Below are positions 58,979 through 64,000 of a DNA stretch of 64,000 bases, one piece after another. The number at the start of each line of letters is the position of its first letter. Positions within the stretch are counted from its first letter, which is position 1. Under the pieces are notes generated by a model. The model was not told the DNA's origin. It saw only the letters and a list, made by a program, of their open reading frames with translations, and did not search any database. This stretch comes from Acetivibrio clariflavus DSM 19732 (GTDB lineage Bacteria > Bacillota > Clostridia > Acetivibrionales > Acetivibrionaceae): NCBI RefSeq assembly GCF_000237085.1, contig NC_016627.1, forward strand, positions 1,426,001 through 1,490,000, written 5' to 3'. A program made the position numbers and the translations under genes.

Positions 58979-59786
58979 AGCCAAATACTCGGTGGATATG
59001 AATGAGATTGTAGGTACCCACGATATTTTATTTGTGTGTTTGGATACATTAAGATATGATGTGGCCTTTAATGAACAGGAGAATAACGGCACTCCCAATC
59101 TCAACAAATACGGTAAATGGGAAAAGCGTCATGCACCGGGAAATTTCACATATCCGTCCCATCTGGCAATGTTTGCGGGATTTTTGCCGACTCCTGCGGA
59201 GCCGATACCGATGTTTGAAATGGAAAGACTTTTTATCCCTAAGGATATGGTTGCAAATATGCCTGCGCCTAAGGGGGCTTTTTTGTTCGAAGGTGCCACT
59301 TTTGTAGAAGGGCTTGAAAAGGTAGGTTATGAAACCATATGTGTCGGCGGGGTTGGCTTCTTTAACAAAAGAACGGAAATAAACAGAGTTCTTCCAAAGC
59401 TTTTCAAGTACAGTTATTGGCATCCGTCCTTTAGCTGCCACATAAAAAACAGCTTTGAAAATCAGTTGGACTTTATCGAAAGAAAACTTAAAGAATTTGA
59501 TTCGGATAAGAGAATATTTATGTATTTGAACATAGACAGTATTCATTATCCCAATTATTTCTATGTTGAAGGTGCAAAAGGAGACTCAGTGGAGACCCAT
59601 GCTGCAGCACTGCGCTATGTGGATAGCCATATAGAGAGACTGTTTGATTTGTTCAGAGCAAGGGGCAAAACCTTTGTCATAGCCTGCTCTGACCACGGAA
59701 GCTGTTATGGAGAAGACGGCTATCATTTTCACTGCTTGTCCCATGAAATAGTTTATACAGTTCCCTATAAGCATTTTATATTGTAA
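58926..59786 (+). CDS. STM4013-family sulfatase/alkaline-phosphatase-fold hydrolase
   Basis: A 286-residue soluble protein of the alkaline phosphatase superfamily. Metal-binding Asp40 is in CLDTLRYDVA, the candidate nucleophile Thr75 in APGNFTYPSH, and the late metal pair in CSDHGSCYGEDGYHFH (Asp256, His257). The sulfatase CxPxR motif is absent, so the nucleophile would be Thr, as in phosphoethanolamine transferases and phosphonate hydrolases. The ATG at 58926 lies within the preceding gene; ATG 58953 is an alternative. Likely a hydrolase or transferase on a phosphorylated intermediate; substrate unknown. Confidence 0.82.
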   Translation: MESLNKEIPMKVLGDITKAKYSVDMNEIVGTHDILFVCLDTLRYDVAFNEQENNGTPNLNKYGKWEKRHAPGNFTYPSHLAMFAGFLPTPAEPIPMFEMERLFIPKDMVANMPAPKGAFLFEGATFVEGLEKVGYETICVGGVGFFNKRTEINRVLPKLFKYSYWHPSFSCHIKNSFENQLDFIERKLKEFDSDKRIFMYLNIDSIHYPNYFYVEGAKGDSVETHAAALRYVDSHIERLFDLFRARGKTFVIACSDHGSCYGEDGYHFHCLSHEIVYTVPYKHFIL

Positions 59787-59798
59787 GAAGGTGAAACT

Positions 59799-61085
59799 AT
59801 GGCGATACATAATGCTTATAGGCAGTATATGTACAGTTATCCCCATAAGACTGCTTATCAATATATTGAAAATTTGGATTTGAGTGAGTATAGCTCAGAG
59901 TTGGCTAAAAATCCTATAGTCCTGTATTTTCATATACCCTTTTGTGAAAATAAATGCGGGTATTGCAATTTGTTTTCCATACCGTGGGAAAGTGATGAAA
60001 AAATTGACAGTTATATTGAGGCGGTTAAACGCCACGCCGAAAACTACAGAGAAGTATTGGATTTTGAAGGTGTTCAATTTAAATCCTTGATTTTTGGCGG
60101 CGGAACGCCTCTTATACTTTCCATAAATCAGCTGGAGAAGTTGTTTGATATAGCTGAGGGCTATTTCGGAATAGATTTGAGAAAGGTAAGTATATCTATA
60201 GAAACTTCCCCCAATCAGACCACCATTGAAAAATTGATGTTCTTAAAATCCAGGAATGTAAACAGGGTAAGTATAGGTGTTCAGTCCTTTGTACAGAAAG
60301 AATTGGACAAACTGAAAAGGTTTCACAATACCGACAAAGTAGAAAAAGCCCTTAAAGACTTAAAATATGTGGGTTTTGATACGCTAAATATTGACTTGAT
60401 ATATGGGATAGAATCACAAAGCTTTGAAAGTTTGAGATATTCATTGGAAAGGGCTGCCTCCTATGAGCCGGATGAGATATTCGTTTACCCTCTATATAAA
60501 AGACCGAATACGGGCATATTCACGGACTTCGATATAAATACCGAGCTTCAGTACAGAATGTATTTTATGATATGCGAATTTTTAAAAGATAAGGGATATT
60601 TTCAAACTTCCATGAGAAGATTTGTAAAGGATAAACCTTCAAAAGAGGAAAGCTGCGGATTTGAAAATATGATTGCTCTCGGCTGCGGAGGCAGAAGTTA
60701 CATAGGAAACCTTCATTTTTGCGAAAGGTATACCTCAAAACAATCCAAATGCATGGAGCTTATAGATAAATATATTAAGCGAAAAGAGTTTTTCAGCCGA
60801 CTTAGCTTCTATAAGCTTAACAGTGATGAACTGAAGAGGAGATTTATAATAAAAAATCTTTTTTATTATGGAGGAGTGCCTTTAGCTGAGTATAAGAGGC
60901 TGTTTGGAACAAATTTATACGAGGATTTTCCCATATTTCAAAAATTCAGCAGCGAAGAATGGATTATAGAAGCCAAAGGAAGGATAAAACTTACACCCCT
61001 TGGTCTTTCTTTGTCCGACTATATTGGGCCTATGCTCATATCTGATGCGGTTTTGGAGAAAATGGAGAGGTTTTGTGATGATTGA
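59799..61085 (+). CDS. STM4012-family HemW-like radical SAM protein
   Basis: A 428-residue radical SAM enzyme. The 4Fe-4S motif CENKCGYC (Cys49, Cys53, Cys56) is followed by FGGGTPLIL and SIETSPNQTT, as in coproporphyrinogen oxidase-like HemN/HemW proteins. The HemN catalytic N-terminal residues are not evident, so a heme role is unlikely. AGAAGGTGA precedes the ATG. It overlaps the next radical SAM gene by 8 bp, so the two are made together. Confidence 0.87.
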   Translation: MAIHNAYRQYMYSYPHKTAYQYIENLDLSEYSSELAKNPIVLYFHIPFCENKCGYCNLFSIPWESDEKIDSYIEAVKRHAENYREVLDFEGVQFKSLIFGGGTPLILSINQLEKLFDIAEGYFGIDLRKVSISIETSPNQTTIEKLMFLKSRNVNRVSIGVQSFVQKELDKLKRFHNTDKVEKALKDLKYVGFDTLNIDLIYGIESQSFESLRYSLERAASYEPDEIFVYPLYKRPNTGIFTDFDINTELQYRMYFMICEFLKDKGYFQTSMRRFVKDKPSKEESCGFENMIALGCGGRSYIGNLHFCERYTSKQSKCMELIDKYIKRKEFFSRLSFYKLNSDELKRRFIIKNLFYYGGVPLAEYKRLFGTNLYEDFPIFQKFSSEEWIIEAKGRIKLTPLGLSLSDYIGPMLISDAVLEKMERFCDD

Positions 61086-62580
61086 AAAGGTAAAAAACAT
61101 ATATTATAGAGGCTTATTGTCTTCCTGTAACTACTCCTGTTCCTATTGCTGTTTTGCCAGGAAAAAGCCCGGTAAAACCGAACTTATAAAGGACGAGGAA
61201 AGCCTGAAAAGGTTTTGCGACTTTATTGATAATACGGAATTTAAGAATAAAGTTTCAATTTTTTTTACTCCCTATGGAGAGGGGCTTATACATGACTATT
61301 ATGTCGAAGCTGTCGGAAGACTTGCTGCAAATCCAAAATGTAAATATATATCCTGTCAAACTAATTTAAGTTTTGATGTATTTAAGTTTTTAGAGAAGCT
61401 GAAAGCTTTAAAGGCTGATTTGTCGAAAGTCAAGCTGTGGGCCAGCTTTCATCCTGAAATGGTGTCTGTTGACGAATTTGTATACAAGGTTAAGCAGCTA
61501 AAAACCTGTATTGATTTATGCGCAGGGATTGTTGCAATCCCCGGTGATTTGGGATACGTATTTGAACTTAGAAGGAAACTACCCAAGGATGTGTATCTGT
61601 GGATTAATGCGAAGGAGAGGGAGGAGACAAGATATACAAAATCCGAGGTTATATCTTTGATGGAAGTAGATCCCCTTTTTTGCAATGAGCTGCAACGGCA
61701 CAGAGTTAGGGACAGTTGCTGCAGTGCAGGGGTCAGCAGCGTTTTTATCAGAGCCAATGGCGATGTTTTTCCCTGTCATTTGAATAAAAACAGGCTGTTA
61801 AATATATATAAGGAACAAAATCCTGTGGAATCCTTTAAATGTGACAGGAAGTTTTGCGACTGTTATTTGTCCTATTCCAACAGAATTGATTTAGATGTTG
61901 GAAAATACTTTGGGGAGTATACCCCTATAAGACTTCCCGAAAAAAAAGATATGGAAGCTGTATTTTTGGATGTTGACGGTACAATAACCGATGAATCGGG
62001 AGAAATTTGTGAAAAAGCTGCAGAGACCATACGGTTTCTAAAGGACAAATTAAGGATTTATCTTGCCACATCCCTGCCTTTACACATTGCGATGAAAAAG
62101 TGCAATCCTGTAAAGAAGTATATAAGTGGCGGGGTATTTGCAAATGGCGGACAGATAGTTGATTTCGGTTTGAACTATAAAGAGGCAGTGGCTATAAAGA
62201 AAGAAGCCCTGGAAGTATTATCGGATATACCGAAAATAGGAGTGTATAAAGAGAAAGATTCGGTATATAAAGTGATTGCTTTTAAGAAATATATAACATC
62301 AGTCATACAATCAAATTCTAAGCTGAAAGTAACTATTGAGAGGGATATTGCCAATATAACCTCCAATGAAGCAAGTAAGCTGAAGGGAATACTTAAGCTT
62401 TGCCAGCTGAATAATTTTGACGAGGATAAAATTTTTGTCATGGGAAACAGTATTACTGATTTGGAAATGATTAATTATTTTAAATATTCTGCGGCTACAG
62501 TAGATTCTAAAAGCGAGCTGCTGAAAAAACAAGCCCGGTTCATACTTAACATTGAGCACTTACCCATTTTTATCAAATGA
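61078..62580 (+). CDS. STM4011-family radical SAM protein fused to a HAD phosphatase
   Basis: A 500-residue fusion. Residues 1 to about 285 are a radical SAM domain with CNYSCSYC (Cys17, Cys21, Cys24) and a C-terminal SPASM-like cysteine set (DSCCSAG, NGDVFPCHLNKN, CDRKFCDCY) for auxiliary Fe-S clusters. Residues about 292-500 are a HAD-superfamily phosphatase with FLDVDGTITDE (nucleophile near 298), ATSLP, and GNSITDLEM. SPASM-type enzymes mostly modify peptides or proteins. I recall STM4011 proteins as about 280 residues without the HAD part, so the fusion is notable. ATG 61078 overlaps the previous stop; the open frame extends further upstream. Confidence 0.85.
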   Translation: MIEKVKNIYYRGLLSSCNYSCSYCCFARKKPGKTELIKDEESLKRFCDFIDNTEFKNKVSIFFTPYGEGLIHDYYVEAVGRLAANPKCKYISCQTNLSFDVFKFLEKLKALKADLSKVKLWASFHPEMVSVDEFVYKVKQLKTCIDLCAGIVAIPGDLGYVFELRRKLPKDVYLWINAKEREETRYTKSEVISLMEVDPLFCNELQRHRVRDSCCSAGVSSVFIRANGDVFPCHLNKNRLLNIYKEQNPVESFKCDRKFCDCYLSYSNRIDLDVGKYFGEYTPIRLPEKKDMEAVFLDVDGTITDESGEICEKAAETIRFLKDKLRIYLATSLPLHIAMKKCNPVKKYISGGVFANGGQIVDFGLNYKEAVAIKKEALEVLSDIPKIGVYKEKDSVYKVIAFKKYITSVIQSNSKLKVTIERDIANITSNEASKLKGILKLCQLNNFDEDKIFVMGNSITDLEMINYFKYSAATVDSKSELLKKQARFILNIEHLPIFIK

Positions 62581-62671
62581 TTTCAGTTAATTTTCTGTGG
62601 CTAAAAATTTTTGGGAGAGATTCGAAACATTTCTTTTATAAGAAATTATAAAAGATTTGGCAATGGGTGTA

Positions 62672-63592
62672 TTATATAGTGGCTTGGAATATAAACCAGC
62701 CGTCATTAATCGAAAACCGAAACACACCGCCGTATTTTTCAACTATATGAGCCATGCTTTTTGTTCCAAAGCCATGTCCAGGCTCTTTTGATACTGGCAT
62801 ACCGTGATGAAAAATCGGCTCTGTCTGATAGCAATTTCGAATATCAAGGCATAGTTTGTTATTTTTCGAAAAGATTCGAAGCTGTATGATGCGTTTATTG
62901 ACATCATCTATTTTTTCCGAGGCATGAATGGCATTTTCCAGCACGTTTGATAGTAGGGAGCAAAGCTCAGTGTCGCTCAAAGGGTATGAATCGGGCAGCT
63001 TTACATCCAGAGTCAACCGGATTTTTGACTTTTTTGCCTTAGTAGCAAAAGATGACAAAACGAGATTGGCGGTTTCGTTTTCGCAAAAGCGTACAGGGGT
63101 GATGGCATCTAAGTCAGTCTGTACAGTTTGCAGATATTCTTTGATCTCTTCTATATTTCCGTTTACTGCCATTCTTTGCAAGAGAGCTAAATGATGGCGC
63201 ATATCATGCCGATAAGATGCGGCATTTTGCTGCATTTGGCGTAAAGATTCAAATTCTTTTTGTGCCCGGTTAAATTGGGTATCCAGCATATCTTTTTCTC
63301 TTTGTATGCTAGCCTGCTTTTGAGTTTCGGAATAGTAAAGGAGGACAAAAACAAAATAAAAGGCAGATGTTATAAAAGGCATGAACTGTACGGCTACCCG
63401 TGTACCGCTGTACATAAAGTCAGTGTAAACAGTGGAGGTATACTCGAAAATATAATAAAAAGCCGGCATGACACCAAAAAGCAGACAGGAATTAACAGAG
63501 CGTTCTATCATGTGCTGGACCGATTTTGCCGCATATTTCTGCAAGAAACAGTATATCAAAAATGCAGCAGCAATATAGCCTATATGGTCCAT
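62672..63592 (-). CDS. GHKL (AgrC-type) sensor histidine kinase, probably N-terminally truncated
   Basis: A 306-residue protein: three or so membrane helices in the first ~95 residues, a coiled linker, ASYRHDMRHHLALLQ with the candidate phospho-His, and a GHKL ATPase domain (LLSNVLENAIHAS, GHGFGTKSM). AgrC-type kinases usually have six to seven helices and about 430 residues. The frame stays open upstream to a TAG at 63665-63667 and still encodes membrane-like sequence (LCYQLPRWFGTALG), without a start codon, so the 5' end seems lost, perhaps by the IS110 insertion beside it. No partner regulator is in the window. Confidence 0.8.
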   Translation of the reverse strand: MDHIGYIAAAFLIYCFLQKYAAKSVQHMIERSVNSCLLFGVMPAFYYIFEYTSTVYTDFMYSGTRVAVQFMPFITSAFYFVFVLLYYSETQKQASIQREKDMLDTQFNRAQKEFESLRQMQQNAASYRHDMRHHLALLQRMAVNGNIEEIKEYLQTVQTDLDAITPVRFCENETANLVLSSFATKAKKSKIRLTLDVKLPDSYPLSDTELCSLLSNVLENAIHASEKIDDVNKRIIQLRIFSKNNKLCLDIRNCYQTEPIFHHGMPVSKEPGHGFGTKSMAHIVEKYGGVFRFSINDGWFIFQATI

Positions 63593-63657
63593 GGAAACAC
63601 TCCCAAAAACTGTACCTAAGGCTGTACCGAACCAGCGGGGAAGCTGATAACACAGAA

Positions 63658-63782
63658 AGACCAGCTAATTAAAGTCAAGAGTTTATAATAAAAATTTTGA
63701 GAAATTTTTTTAGGCTCCTGACGTTAATGAAACGCATGACAACAAGACCACCTAGGTGAGGTAGACATAAAATAGCTGGTCT
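63658..63782. repeat. 10-bp inverted repeat between kinase fragment and IS110 end
   Basis: AGACCAGCTA (63658-63667) and TAGCTGGTCT (63773-63782) are perfect inverted copies 105 bp apart, spanning the junction where the kinase frame ends. ACCACCTAGGTGAGGT near 63747-63762 is also nearly palindromic. Possibly the IS110 end or its target site. Confidence 0.5.
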
Positions 63783-63829
63783 AAAATAGCAAGTTGCTCT
63801 TTGAAAACTGAACATCAAGTACAGTACTA

Positions 63830-64000
63830 TCAAGCTGCTGTATGCTTTGCTGCAAGCATTTGAGCGTGTTCCTGGGGGCTGCGTAACTGGTAAGGTTTCC
63901 TATCCCTTAGGACAGCAAAGATGATACAAACAAGCTTGCGCATAACAGCTCCCAAAGCTACTTTCTTAGGCTTACTCTGGCATTTTTGTTGGTAGAACTC
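63830..64000 (-). CDS. IS110/IS116/IS902-family transposase, C-terminal end (partial)
   Basis: The last 56 codons of a transposase on the minus strand, continuing beyond the right edge; the stop is at 63830-63832. The piece KKVALGAVMRKLVCIIFAVL followed by RDRKPYQLRS matches the C-terminus of IS110-family transposases (the A-xMRKLL-hIIFaVLk pattern). These are DEDD/serine recombinases guided by a bridge RNA. The RNA-coding end is not evident here. Confidence 0.75.
   Translation of the reverse strand, partial: EFYQQKCQSKPKKVALGAVMRKLVCIIFAVLRDRKPYQLRSPQEHAQMLAAKHTAA

Overview
The window looks like chromosome from an anaerobic, low-GC Gram-positive bacterium of the Clostridia. The pointers are strong AGGAGG-type ribosome binding sites, AT-rich spacers, a T-box leader on valS, and a nif locus in Clostridium pasteurianum style (nifH-nifI1-nifI2-nifD-nifK-nifE-nifN/B fusion-2Fe ferredoxin-split homocitrate synthase). 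An Acetivibrio/Ruminiclostridium-type genome would fit, but I could not search for the species.

Layout. 0-3.5 kb: end of a UvrD-like helicase, a RecB-like Fe-S nuclease and recJ (DNA repair). 3.5-6.4 kb: PP2C phosphatase and Ser/Thr kinase on the minus strand, the kinase carrying a repeat domain. 6.4-10.8 kb: a two-permease plus lipoprotein ABC importer without ATPase, behind a perfect 11-bp inverted repeat. 11-17.5 kb: SEC-C protein, FeoA-like protein, epimerase, an IS1182-type element with perfect 32-bp ends, a PAS-SpoIIE phosphatase and a rubrerythrin-like mini protein. 17.6-19.8 kb: decayed genes, including a class II aldolase with one in-frame TGA. 20-22.5 kb: a membrane coiled-coil protein with 80-residue repeats and a TPR partner. 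22.5-25.7 kb (minus): split transketolase followed by a RuBisCO-like protein. 26-29.4 kb: T-box and valS.

29.7-44 kb is the nitrogen fixation locus. An ANTAR-type antiterminator gene lies just upstream of a roughly 375-nt structured nifH leader that contains an intrinsic terminator, so nif is probably switched by antitermination. NifI1/NifI2 give post-translational control. NifDK is the Mo enzyme. NifE and the NifN-NifB-NifX-like fusion build the cofactor. NifV-omega/alpha make homocitrate. nadE follows after a hairpin.

44.6-50.5 kb is an accessory patch with IS256 and IS21 elements, a truncated ABC permease with its ATPase, and gene debris. 51.2-56.8 kb: a bacteriohemerythrin, then on the minus strand an operon with a nitrogenase-like DK pair and a sulfonate/nitrate-type ABC permease and lipoprotein, preceded by an attenuator-like terminator. 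57-62.6 kb: a compact five-gene cassette (LRR protein, ATP-grasp, sulfatase-fold hydrolase, HemW-like radical SAM, SPASM-like radical SAM fused to a HAD phosphatase) matching the uncharacterised STM4011-STM4015 families. The right edge holds a truncated GHKL sensor kinase and the end of an IS110-type transposase.

The least explained systems are the STM401x-type cassette and the nitrogenase-like/ABC operon. The latter, with the RuBisCO-like protein and the aldolase, may belong to anaerobic methylthio-sulfur salvage. Everything here is from reading the sequence; no database search was run.
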